Below are positions 1-6,549 of a stretch of DNA of 8,730 bases, piece after piece; positions within the stretch are counted from its first letter, which is position 1, and the number at the start of each line of letters is the position of its first letter. The position numbers and the translations under genes are program-made. Source of the DNA: Flavobacteriales bacterium (GTDB lineage Bacteria; Bacteroidota; Bacteroidia; Flavobacteriales_F; PHOS-HE28). The notes beneath the pieces were generated by a model. It saw only the letters and a list, made by a program, of their open reading frames with translations. It was not told the origin of the DNA and ran no database searches. Location: NCBI GenBank assembly GCA_020854015.1, contig JADZGG010000236.1, forward strand, positions 1 through 8,730, written 5' to 3'.

Positions 1-1
1 A

Positions 2-1198
2 CTACTTCTTCTTCCTGCGTTTCTGTTCGGCGAGGATGAGCCCCAGCTCACGGCCGGTCTGGCCTGCGGCACTGGTGTTCTCGTTCGCCCGGCGGATCAG
101 GTAGGGGAGCACTTCGCGCACCGGACCGTAGGGTACGTACTTGGCCACGCGGTATCCGGCAGCGGCCAGGTTGTAACTGATGTTGTCGCTCATACCCAGC
201 AGCTGGCTGAAGCAGATCCGCGGATCGTCGTGCGCGATGCCACGCTCGTTCATCAGGCGCGCCAGCAGCAAGCTGCTCTGCTCGTTGTGCGTGCCGGCCA
301 CGATGCTCACCGTGCCGATGTGGTCCACGCAATACCGTAAGGCGGCATCGTAGTCACGGTCGCTGGCGGCCTTGTCCGGTTGGATGGGGTCGGTGTAGCC
401 CTTCTCCGCCGCACGCTCACGCTCCTTCTCCATGTAGGCACCGCGCACCAGTTTCATGCCCAGGTGGTAGCCTTTCGATCGCGCCAGTTCAGTACTGCGC
501 TTCAGGAGATCCAGCCGGTCGTGGCGGTACAGTTGAACGGTGCTGTAGATCAGCGCGAGATCGCGATTGTAGCGTTCCATCATCCGCTCGGCCAGATGAT
601 CGATCGCATCCTGGATCCAGCTCTCCTCCGCATCGATGAGCGTGGGCACTTGAGCGTCCGCAGCGGCGGCACAGATGCGCTCCATGCGTTGTTGTGCGCG
701 CTGCCATTCCGCTACTTCCGAAGCGCTCAGCGTGGCTTTGGCGCTCACCTGCTCCAGGATCTCCACCCGCGCGATGCCGGTGGGCTTGAACACGCAGAAC
801 GGAATTTCCTTCCTTCCCTTGGCCACGTTTATGGTCCGCAGCACTTCGGCCACCGTATGGTCCAAGGCATCCTCATCATCCGCTCCTTCCACACTGTGGT
901 CGAGGATGGTGCCGATGCCGCTCTGCGCCAATTTCTGGGCGCTCTCCAGGCTTTCTTCGATGGTCTCACCCCCGCAGAACTGCTGGAAGATGGTGGCCTT
1001 CACGATGCCTTTGATGGGCAGGTGCAACGCCAGCGCCGCCTTGGTCAGTCCGCTTCCGACCGCCGTGATCGTGGGGTTGCCGATGATCCGGAACAACTGT
1101 TGGGCCTTCCAGAGCTCGTGGTCGCTCTTGTGGGCGAAGGCGATGCGGGTGTCGCTAAGGTCGGGGAGGGTCGGGGCGGCGGGGGCCGAGGGGTGCAT
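2..1198 (-). CDS. Proline dehydrogenase (monofunctional, FAD-dependent)
   Basis: The enzyme oxidises L-proline to delta-1-pyrroline-5-carboxylate with FAD and passes electrons to the quinone pool; it is the first step of proline catabolism. Seen, numbered from the preferred ATG (398 aa): LIDAEESWIQ at about 188-196, the flavin-site motif GMKLVRGAYMEKER at about 247-260, and the substrate-binding double arginine in YLIRRANENTS at about 366-376. No P5C dehydrogenase domain is fused, so this is not a bifunctional PutA. The frame stays open up to a TTG at 1282, but the added 28 residues are Pro/Ala-rich and the fold appears to begin near DTRIAFAHKSD, shortly after Met29; a promoter-like motif at 1270-1277 also lies inside the longer version. 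I therefore choose ATG 1198-1196. The C-terminus is very basic (KRRKKK). The gene is complete, with stop TAG at 4-2, and is divergent from aroB. Function is confident; the exact start is less so. Confidence 0.94.
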   Translation of the reverse strand: MHPSAPAAPTLPDLSDTRIAFAHKSDHELWKAQQLFRIIGNPTITAVGSGLTKAALALHLPIKGIVKATIFQQFCGGETIEESLESAQKLAQSGIGTILDHSVEGADDEDALDHTVAEVLRTINVAKGRKEIPFCVFKPTGIARVEILEQVSAKATLSASEVAEWQRAQQRMERICAAAADAQVPTLIDAEESWIQDAIDHLAERMMERYNRDLALIYSTVQLYRHDRLDLLKRSTELARSKGYHLGMKLVRGAYMEKERERAAEKGYTDPIQPDKAASDRDYDAALRYCVDHIGTVSIVAGTHNEQSSLLLARLMNERGIAHDDPRICFSQLLGMSDNISYNLAAAGYRVAKYVPYGPVREVLPYLIRRANENTSAAGQTGRELGLILAEQKRRKKK

Positions 1199-1228
1199 TG
1201 CGGCGTGCGGGGCTTGTTCGTTCCTTTG
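1198..1228 (+). promoter_or_regulatory. Candidate aroB promoter (TTG, 20-bp spacer, TTCCTTTG)
   Basis: TTG at 1198-1200 is followed after 20 bp by TTCCTTTG at 1221-1228, which matches five of six fixed positions of the Bacteroidota -7 consensus. It would overlap the start codon of proline dehydrogenase on the other strand and give an aroB leader of roughly 45-50 nt. The match is short and could be chance. Confidence 0.22.
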
Positions 1229-1236
1229 GGCGGCGG

Positions 1237-1268
1237 GCCTTTCCAAGGCACACCCTTCCGGGAAGGCC
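1237..1268. promoter_or_regulatory. Nested inverted repeats in the divergent proline dehydrogenase/aroB region
   Basis: Two perfect short inverted repeats sit side by side: GCCTT-TCC-AAGGC (1237-1249) and CCTTCC-G-GGAAGG (1254-1266). The outer arms GGCCTT (1236-1241) and AAGGCC (1263-1268) can also pair, so alternative folds compete. The position is close to the start expected for the minus-strand transcript. An operator for divergent regulation or a leader hairpin is an inference; no regulator is encoded nearby. Confidence 0.35.
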
Positions 1269-1269
1269 G

Positions 1270-1277
1270 CTAAAGTA
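1270..1277 (-). promoter_or_regulatory. Candidate Bacteroidota -7 element for proline dehydrogenase
   Basis: Read on the minus strand the bases are TACTTTAG, matching five of the six fixed positions of TAnnTTTG. A TTG lies 18 bp upstream (1298-1296) as a possible -33 element. The same TACTTT hexamer occurs ahead of the secreted Asp-box gene and ahead of fhs. A start a few bases downstream would give a leader of roughly 65 nt before ATG 1198. Confidence 0.38.
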
Positions 1278-1281
1278 GCCA

Positions 1282-2409
1282 ATGACCACTACGGGCAAGG
1301 ATGTCGAGGAGCTATGGGCGGGTGGCCATCCGGTCTACCTGGGTGCCCACGTGCTGCCCATGCTGGCCCGTTGGATGGAGTTCGAAGCCCCACCGGAGCA
1401 GTGTTATGTGCTCGGCGACAGCATCACCCTGCGCCAGTGCCTGCCGGAGCTGCTCACCTACGTGCCGCACCTGCAACATGCCGAACCCATCGAAGTGGCC
1501 CCCGGCGAAGCGAGCAAGTCCATTGATGTGTGCACGGCCATCTGGGGCCACCTCAGCGATCGGGAAGCGGAACGCGGCGCCCTGCTGGTGAACCTGGGCG
1601 GTGGTGTGGTGAGCGACCTTGGTGGCTTCATTGCGGGCACGTACAAGCGGGGCATCCGCCATGTGAACGTGCCGACGAGCCTCATGGGCATGGTGGACGC
1701 CTCCATCGGCGGCAAGACGGGCATCGACGCGGCGGGCATCAAGAACCTGGTCGGGCTTTTCCGTGATCCGCTCGGTGTTTACGTGCACGTGCCTTTTCTC
1801 CGCACACTGGGCAAGCGCGAGCTGCTGAACGGTGTGGCCGAGATGATCAAGCATGGCCTGGTGCGCAGTGCCGATCACTACCACGCCGTGCGCGAAGCTC
1901 CCCTGCACGATATCGGAGTGCTGGCGCCCTTGATCCACGATTCGGTGGCCATCAAGTGCGCCGTGGTGAACGACGATCCCCATGAGCAGGGCGTGCGCAA
2001 GCTCCTGAACTTCGGGCACACCATCGGCCATGCCGTCGAAGCCCATTCGTGGGAGAGCCAGCAACGTGGCCTGTTGCACGGGGAGGCCGTGGCCATCGGC
2101 ATGATCTGCGAGGCCTGGCTCAGTTGGCGGCAGGGCCTCCTGGACCGCGGTTCATTCGACCAGATCGAATCGCATCTGATCGGCCTCTTCAAGGGGTATG
2201 CCTTTAACAACGACGATCACCACCGCATGCTGGAACTGATGCGCAATGACAAGAAGAACGCGGAGGGAGGCTTCCGCTTCACCTTGCTGCGGGGCATCGG
2301 CGACGCCGTGGTGAACGTGCCGTTGAACGCGGCCCAGGTCGGCGAGGCGCTCGATCACTACCGACTGCTCGTTCGACACCATGCCGCGCATCACGATCCG
2401 GAAGCCTGA
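1282..2409 (+). CDS. aroB: 3-dehydroquinate synthase
   Basis: AroB converts DAHP to 3-dehydroquinate, the second step of the shikimate pathway, using NAD and a divalent metal in the cytoplasm. The 375-aa product has the full set of family motifs: the NAD-binding glycine segment NLGGGVVSDLGGFIAGT (104-120), PTSLMGMVDASIGGKTG (131-147), ELLNGVAEMIKHGL (180-193), NFGHTIGHAVEAHS (243-256) and LLHGEAVAIGM (264-274). By analogy with fungal DHQ synthase, Glu187, His246 and His266 are the expected metal ligands, and Lys190 and His250 are expected active-site residues. Length is near the family norm (E. coli about 360 aa), with a His-rich C-terminal tail. The ATG lies 83 bp from the divergent proline dehydrogenase ATG. 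No Shine-Dalgarno sequence is visible. The 3' end overlaps aroA, implying co-transcription. Confidence 0.97.
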   Translation: MTTTGKDVEELWAGGHPVYLGAHVLPMLARWMEFEAPPEQCYVLGDSITLRQCLPELLTYVPHLQHAEPIEVAPGEASKSIDVCTAIWGHLSDREAERGALLVNLGGGVVSDLGGFIAGTYKRGIRHVNVPTSLMGMVDASIGGKTGIDAAGIKNLVGLFRDPLGVYVHVPFLRTLGKRELLNGVAEMIKHGLVRSADHYHAVREAPLHDIGVLAPLIHDSVAIKCAVVNDDPHEQGVRKLLNFGHTIGHAVEAHSWESQQRGLLHGEAVAIGMICEAWLSWRQGLLDRGSFDQIESHLIGLFKGYAFNNDDHHRMLELMRNDKKNAEGGFRFTLLRGIGDAVVNVPLNAAQVGEALDHYRLLVRHHAAHHDPEA

Positions 2410-3604
2410 AGGGCCCATCCGCGCCACGGTGCACTTGCCACGGAGCAAGAGCGTGAGCAACCGTGCCCTCATCGCGGCCTCATTGGCGGGCGACCTTTCC
2501 TGCATCGATCACCTTTCCGAGGCTGACGACACGCGGATCCTGTACCAGCTGCTTCACGGTAAGCCACGCGTACTGGACTGTGGTCTCGGTGGTACCACCT
2601 TCCGTTTTCTGCTGGCCTGGGCGTGTGTGCAGGTGGGGAAGGAGCATGTGGTCACGGGCGATCCCAAGTTGTTGGAGCGCCCGCACGATGACCTCATCCA
2701 TGCGCTTCGGGTGCTTGGTGCGATGGTCGAACGAACGGAGGCGGGCTACCTCGTGAAGGGAGGACGGATGGAAGGAGGAACGATCACCTTCGACAGCCCG
2801 ATCAGCAGCCAGTACCTGAGCGCCCTTATGCTCATCGCCCCGATCATGGACAAGGGCCTGCGGATCGAATGGCGCGGAACGCAGCTTTCGCGTCCGTATG
2901 TGGAGATGACCGCGAAGACCATGCGGCATTTCGGTGCGGAAGTGGAAGTGGGGGAGACCTTGATCGACGTGAACCCCGGACGTTATGCGGCATCACTTTT
3001 CGAAGTGCCCGCTGATTGGAGCGCGGCAGCGTTCTGGTATGAGATCGTGGCGCTGGCAGATGATGCGGAGGTGGAGCTCATGGGCCTGGAGCGCGATGGT
3101 TGGCAAGGTGATCAGAAGGTGGCGCGGATCCTTGCGAACTGGGCAGGCACACTGGACCGTGTGGAAGGGGTGCGTGTGAAGACCTGGATGCCGGAGGTTC
3201 CCAAAAGCCTGCCACCCATCGTCGACCTGCGTTCCACTCCCGATCTCTTCCAACCACTGGCGTTCACCATGGCGGCTCTCGGACGGTCCACCACTTTCGC
3301 GGGGCTGGATAATCTGGCCAGCAAGGAGTCGGACCGCATCGCTGCGGTTGCGGAGACCTTGAGCATGATGGGCGTTCATGTGGTGCGACATGAGCGATCC
3401 GTGACCATCCAAGGCGCGCTCCGCTCCCATGACGTGACTTGGTCCGCGCGCAACGATCATCGCATGGCCATGGCCCTGGCGCCGCTCGCATTGGTCTTGG
3501 GCAGCATCACCATCGATGATCCCGATGTGGTCACTAAAAGCTACCCCGGATTCTGGGAGGACCTGCAGGAGGCCGGCTTCGAGGTGGACCGTTCGGATGC
3601 TTGA
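2381..3604 (+). CDS. aroA: 3-phosphoshikimate 1-carboxyvinyltransferase (EPSP synthase)
   Basis: AroA transfers the enolpyruvyl group of PEP to shikimate-3-phosphate, the penultimate step to chorismate. In the 407-aa product, LPRSKSVSNRAL (19-30) carries the substrate-binding Lys23, Ser24 and Arg28. ERPHDDL (99-105) holds the equivalent of E. coli Arg124, and SSQYLSAL (142-149) binds shikimate phosphate. Asp282 in VDLRSTPDL corresponds to the catalytic Asp313. KESDRI (315-320) and NDHRMAMA (358-365) supply the Lys340/Glu341/Arg344 and Asp384/His385/Arg386 equivalents, and Lys386 in KSYPGF the Lys411 equivalent. The PEP loop reads CGLGGTTFRFL (67-77), where E. coli has LGNAGTAMRPL; the Gly96/Thr97/Arg100 equivalents are kept but neighbours differ. 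The ATG lies 29 bp inside aroB; no later start would retain the first strand and Lys23, so the overlap is real and suggests translational coupling. Confidence 0.96.
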   Translation: MPRITIRKPEGPIRATVHLPRSKSVSNRALIAASLAGDLSCIDHLSEADDTRILYQLLHGKPRVLDCGLGGTTFRFLLAWACVQVGKEHVVTGDPKLLERPHDDLIHALRVLGAMVERTEAGYLVKGGRMEGGTITFDSPISSQYLSALMLIAPIMDKGLRIEWRGTQLSRPYVEMTAKTMRHFGAEVEVGETLIDVNPGRYAASLFEVPADWSAAAFWYEIVALADDAEVELMGLERDGWQGDQKVARILANWAGTLDRVEGVRVKTWMPEVPKSLPPIVDLRSTPDLFQPLAFTMAALGRSTTFAGLDNLASKESDRIAAVAETLSMMGVHVVRHERSVTIQGALRSHDVTWSARNDHRMAMALAPLALVLGSITIDDPDVVTKSYPGFWEDLQEAGFEVDRSDA

Positions 3605-3620
3605 AGCCTTTGGCTTTCTT
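3603..3620 (+). terminator. Weak hairpin at the aroA stop, possible terminator
   Basis: AAGCC (3604-3608) and GGCTT (3612-3616) form a 5-bp stem around a TTT loop, followed by TCTT (3617-3620). A G-U pair could extend it by one. It overlaps the aroA stop codon and lies before the next gene's promoter-like motif. The stem is short and the T-run is broken, so termination is only a possibility. Confidence 0.22.
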
Positions 3621-3640
3621 CCCCCATCGGCTTGCGTTCG

Positions 3641-3648
3641 TACTTTCG
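3641..3648 (+). promoter_or_regulatory. Candidate -7 element for the secreted Asp-box gene
   Basis: TACTTTCG matches five of six fixed positions of TAnnTTTG and shares its first six bases with motifs upstream of proline dehydrogenase and fhs. It lies 19 bp before ATG 3668, so the leader would be about 10-15 nt. No convincing -33 element is visible at the right spacing. Confidence 0.33.
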
Positions 3649-3667
3649 GAACATCCATCCACCGCTC

Positions 3668-6448
3668 ATGTTCCTGAACCGCTCCCTGCTCACGCTCTTC
3701 GGACTTGCCTGCCTTTTCACAGCCTGCTCGACCACGCCCGATCCCTCCATCTCGAACGAAAGCGAGGATGTGATCGAAGCTGCCGAAGAGTTCGGTGAAG
3801 CGCTGCGCTGGCAGAACGAACGCATGCGCGACCCGGTGACAGGGGAAGTGCCCGATAACATACGCGCGCTGGAGCTGCTCTTCGCCAAGACCCAGCCCAA
3901 ACGTGACGCGACCAAGAGCCTGAGCTGGACCCATCGCGGACCGAACAACCGGGGTGGCCGCACCCGCGGCTTCGGCATCGACAAGCGCAACGCGGACATC
4001 CTGATCGCCGGTGGCGTGAGCGGCGGCATTTGGCGGAGCACCAACGGTGGTCAGGGCTGGACCAAGACCCTTGCTCCCCAGGTGGTGCAGTCCATCAGCT
4101 GCATCGCCCAGGATCCGCGCGCAGGTCACGAGGACACTTGGTACGCGGGCACGGGTGAGAATTACGGCGTGATGAGCGGCGCCAGCTTCAGCGCCCTGCT
4201 CAGCGGCAGCGGCATCTACAAGAGCACGGACAACGGCCAGAGCTGGAGCCTTCTGCCCGTCACCGAGGCCTTGGACTACAATCGCTTCAACCGCAACTAC
4301 AGCTTCAAGCAGGTCAATCGCATGGCTGTGGATCCCACGCGCAACGACAGTGATGTGGTCCTGGCAGCTGTGTTCAACGGCATCTTCCGGAGCAACGATG
4401 GTGGTGCCACTTGGAACGCTGTGCTCGGGCTGGACACCACCGTTCTACAGTATCAGGAGTACACGGACCTGCAGGTCAGCCCCACCGGTGTTTGGTACGC
4501 CGCCTTCAGCAGCCCTGGTCCGCAGAAGGGCATCTGGCGGAGCACCAACGGTTTGAGCTGGACGCAGATCGGAGCTGGCGAATGGCCGGCGAACGCGGTG
4601 CGCACAGTGCTCGCCATCGATCCGCAGAACGAGAACATCGTGCACTTCTTCGGTGTCACAAGCGGCGTGGGCACCAACGGGCATTCGCTGTGGAAGTACA
4701 CCTACCTCTCTGGCGATGGTAGTGCTACCGGCGGTGAATGGACCAACCTCAGCGCCAACCTACCGAACGACAACTGCACGGGGTATTTCACGTTCAACTT
4801 CGGACCCATCAACACGCAGGATGGCTACGACATGTGCATCGCAGCACATCCCACACAGGCCAACACGCTTTACATCGGCGGCACGAACATCTACCGCAGC
4901 ACCGATGGCTTCACGTCACCGGGCAGCACCACATGGATGGGCGGATACCGTTGCAACACGGCAGACCCGAAGAGCTACGTGTATCCCTTGCACCATCCCG
5001 ATCAGCATTGGATGCAGTTCCATCCCAGTGATCCGAACACGCTCTTCAGCACCAACGATGGTGGCATTCAGAAGACCCCAGATGCCTTGGCCGATAGTGT
5101 GATCTGGGACGACCTCAACGACGGTTACATCACCACCCAGTTCTACACCGTGGCCATTGAGGAAGGCGCGGCCACCAGCCCTAACATCATCGGCGGTCTT
5201 CAGGACAATGGATGTTGGTACGCGATGAACGACCAGGCCTTGAGCGATTGGAAGTACGTGCATCAGGACGATGGGGCTTACGTGGCCTTGCCTGAAGGAC
5301 AGCCCTTCCAGTTGAGCAGCAGCCAACAGGGCAGGTTGTACAAGAAGACCATCGACGGCAATGGAAATGTGACAGGCTACGAGCGCATCGACCCCACGCT
5401 GGGCACCAACAGCTACAGCTTCATCAATCCCTTCATCCTGGATCCTGGGAACAATAACCGCGTGTATTGGGTGAGCGCCAGCAAGATCTGGCGCAATAAT
5501 GACCTTGCGGGCATCCCGGTCACCAACAACTTCTACAACAAGATCGCCACCAACTGGGAGCTCATCGATGGTGCAACATTGATCACCAGCCAGCGCATCG
5601 GTTCGCTGGACATCAGCGCTGCCGACCCGGAGACGATGATCTACGGAACCACGAACGGCAAAGTGTGGCGATGCGATAGTCTGAACACCAACCCGGTGAA
5701 GACCCAGCTGTTGAGCAGTGCGACGCTGGGCCAGGCGTATGTGAGCTGTATCGCAGCGAACGATTTCAACCCGAACGAGTGGTTGATGACCGTGAGCAAC
5801 TACAACGTGCGTAGCATCTACCATACGTCTGACCGCGGTGCCACATGGACGGACGTAAGCGCCAATCTGGAGCAGAACGTTGATGGAACCGGCAATGGAC
5901 CGGCAGTGTTCTGGGCGCTGATCTACCCCACATGGGACGGCACGGAGAACCGCTACTTCGTGGGCACAAGTACCGGCCTGTACAGCGCGACCGTGATGGA
6001 CAGCGTGAACACCGTGTGGGAACAGGAGGGAGCGAACACCATCGGCAATGTGCCCGTGAACATGATCGCAGCACGTGGCAGCGATGGAACGATCGTGATC
6101 GGCACCCATGGCAATGGCGTGTACAGCGCGAGCCTGCCTGCTGCGCCTGTCGGCATCACCGAGACCCAGACCGCTCTGTCCGTAGCGAAACCCTGGCCCA
6201 ATCCTGCCACGGATGAGGTGAACACGATGGTCTACCTGGCAAGCACAGAGCGTCTCGATGTCACCGTTCTGGATATCAATGGACGCGTCGTACTGAAGCG
6301 CTCGCTGGGCGAACGGCAGCTAGGCAACCAGCGCTGGACCTGGGACCTGCGCAATGCGCAAGGCCAACGTGTACCCACGGGAACATACCTGATCCAGTTC
6401 ACCACCGGTTCCGGAGCCCGACAGGGGTCCCGCGTGATCGTCCGGTGA
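3668..6448 (+). CDS. Secreted Asp-box (BNR) beta-propeller protein with lipoprotein-like signal and T9SS sorting domain
   Basis: This is a 926-aa protein of unknown specific role, predicted to be cell-surface or extracellular. From ATG 3668 it opens with a short hydrophobic signal ending LFTAC, with candidate lipid-modified Cys20, then a Ser/Thr/Pro and acidic linker. Residues about 85-830 carry at least six Asp-box-like turns: STNGGQGW (124-131), STDNGQSW (186-193), SNDGGATW (242-249), STNGLSW (292-298), STNDGG (461-466) and TSDRGATW (720-727). GPNNRGGRTRG (91-101) and GGLQDNG (509-515) are typical of sortilin/sialidase-like beta-propellers. The last 85-90 residues resemble a type A T9SS sorting domain: PWPNPATDEV, VLDINGRVV, then a late VPTGTYLIQF strand. 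The Asp-box fold does not prove an enzyme; I see no catalytic set I can name. The frame extends upstream to TTG 3632, but ATG 3668 places the signal peptide properly. An adhesin or glycan-binding role is only one possibility. Confidence 0.85.
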   Translation: MFLNRSLLTLFGLACLFTACSTTPDPSISNESEDVIEAAEEFGEALRWQNERMRDPVTGEVPDNIRALELLFAKTQPKRDATKSLSWTHRGPNNRGGRTRGFGIDKRNADILIAGGVSGGIWRSTNGGQGWTKTLAPQVVQSISCIAQDPRAGHEDTWYAGTGENYGVMSGASFSALLSGSGIYKSTDNGQSWSLLPVTEALDYNRFNRNYSFKQVNRMAVDPTRNDSDVVLAAVFNGIFRSNDGGATWNAVLGLDTTVLQYQEYTDLQVSPTGVWYAAFSSPGPQKGIWRSTNGLSWTQIGAGEWPANAVRTVLAIDPQNENIVHFFGVTSGVGTNGHSLWKYTYLSGDGSATGGEWTNLSANLPNDNCTGYFTFNFGPINTQDGYDMCIAAHPTQANTLYIGGTNIYRSTDGFTSPGSTTWMGGYRCNTADPKSYVYPLHHPDQHWMQFHPSDPNTLFSTNDGGIQKTPDALADSVIWDDLNDGYITTQFYTVAIEEGAATSPNIIGGLQDNGCWYAMNDQALSDWKYVHQDDGAYVALPEGQPFQLSSSQQGRLYKKTIDGNGNVTGYERIDPTLGTNSYSFINPFILDPGNNNRVYWVSASKIWRNNDLAGIPVTNNFYNKIATNWELIDGATLITSQRIGSLDISAADPETMIYGTTNGKVWRCDSLNTNPVKTQLLSSATLGQAYVSCIAANDFNPNEWLMTVSNYNVRSIYHTSDRGATWTDVSANLEQNVDGTGNGPAVFWALIYPTWDGTENRYFVGTSTGLYSATVMDSVNTVWEQEGANTIGNVPVNMIAARGSDGTIVIGTHGNGVYSASLPAAPVGITETQTALSVAKPWPNPATDEVNTMVYLASTERLDVTVLDINGRVVLKRSLGERQLGNQRWTWDLRNAQGQRVPTGTYLIQFTTGSGARQGSRVIVR
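4025..4048 (+). repeat. Copy 1 of a 24-bp imperfect direct repeat (Asp-box blade)
   Basis: This segment encodes GIWRSTNG and differs from the segment at 4529-4552 by one silent base (TTT against TCT within the shared run). Both are in the same codon frame, pointing to duplication of propeller blades inside the gene. Confidence 0.75.
4529..4552 (+). repeat. Copy 2 of a 24-bp imperfect direct repeat (Asp-box blade)
   Basis: This copy matches 4025-4048 at 23 of 24 bases and encodes the same GIWRSTNG peptide. The flanking sequence diverges quickly, so only the Asp-box turn and preceding strand are near-identical at DNA level. Confidence 0.75.
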
Positions 6449-6465
6449 CCGTATCGCTTCCCCGA

Positions 6466-6473
6466 TTACTTTG
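6466..6473 (+). promoter_or_regulatory. Candidate -7 element for fhs
   Basis: TTACTTTG matches five of six fixed positions of TAnnTTTG and contains the TACTTT hexamer seen before two other genes here. A start a few bases downstream would give a leader of about 70 nt that includes the GCACATNN repeats. No clear -33 TTG lies at the usual spacing. Confidence 0.33.
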
Positions 6474-6489
6474 CGTCGGTCCAGCATGG

Positions 6490-6521
6490 GCACATGGGCA
6501 CATCCGCACATGAGCACATGG
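6490..6521. repeat. Four tandem 8-bp GCACATNN units
   Basis: The units are GCACATGG (6490-6497), GCACATCC (6498-6505), GCACATGA (6506-6513) and GCACATGG (6514-6521), a fixed six-base core with two variable bases. A shortened unit (GCATGG, 6484-6489) precedes them, and the palindrome TGGGCCCA (6519-6526) overlaps the end. The array is non-coding and lies between a promoter-like motif and the fhs start. None of its ATGs is in frame with fhs. Confidence 0.9.
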
Positions 6522-6549
6522 GCCCAGTGATCCCACAACTTCCTCCCCC

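Noticed and set aside
380..1273. Plus-strand open frame opposite proline dehydrogenase
   Set aside because: The minus strand encodes a complete proline dehydrogenase with catalytic motifs; the plus frame shows no family signal.
2993..4129. Long minus-strand open frame opposite aroA and the next gene
   Set aside because: It spans a real gene end and spacer, has His/Arg/Gly-rich composition with no recognisable motif, and is explained by the GC-rich codon bias of the plus-strand genes.
4916..6109. 397-codon minus-strand open frame opposite the Asp-box gene
   Set aside because: The plus strand carries clear Asp-box repeats here; the antisense translation has no motif or signal and looks like a codon-bias shadow.
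6490..6521. CRISPR array
   Set aside because: The units are 8 bp with no spacers, far too short for CRISPR repeats, and no cas genes are present.
6449..6549. Tetrahydrofolate riboswitch upstream of fhs
   Set aside because: The target gene would suit one, but the spacer is dominated by GCACATNN repeats and shows no THF aptamer helices.
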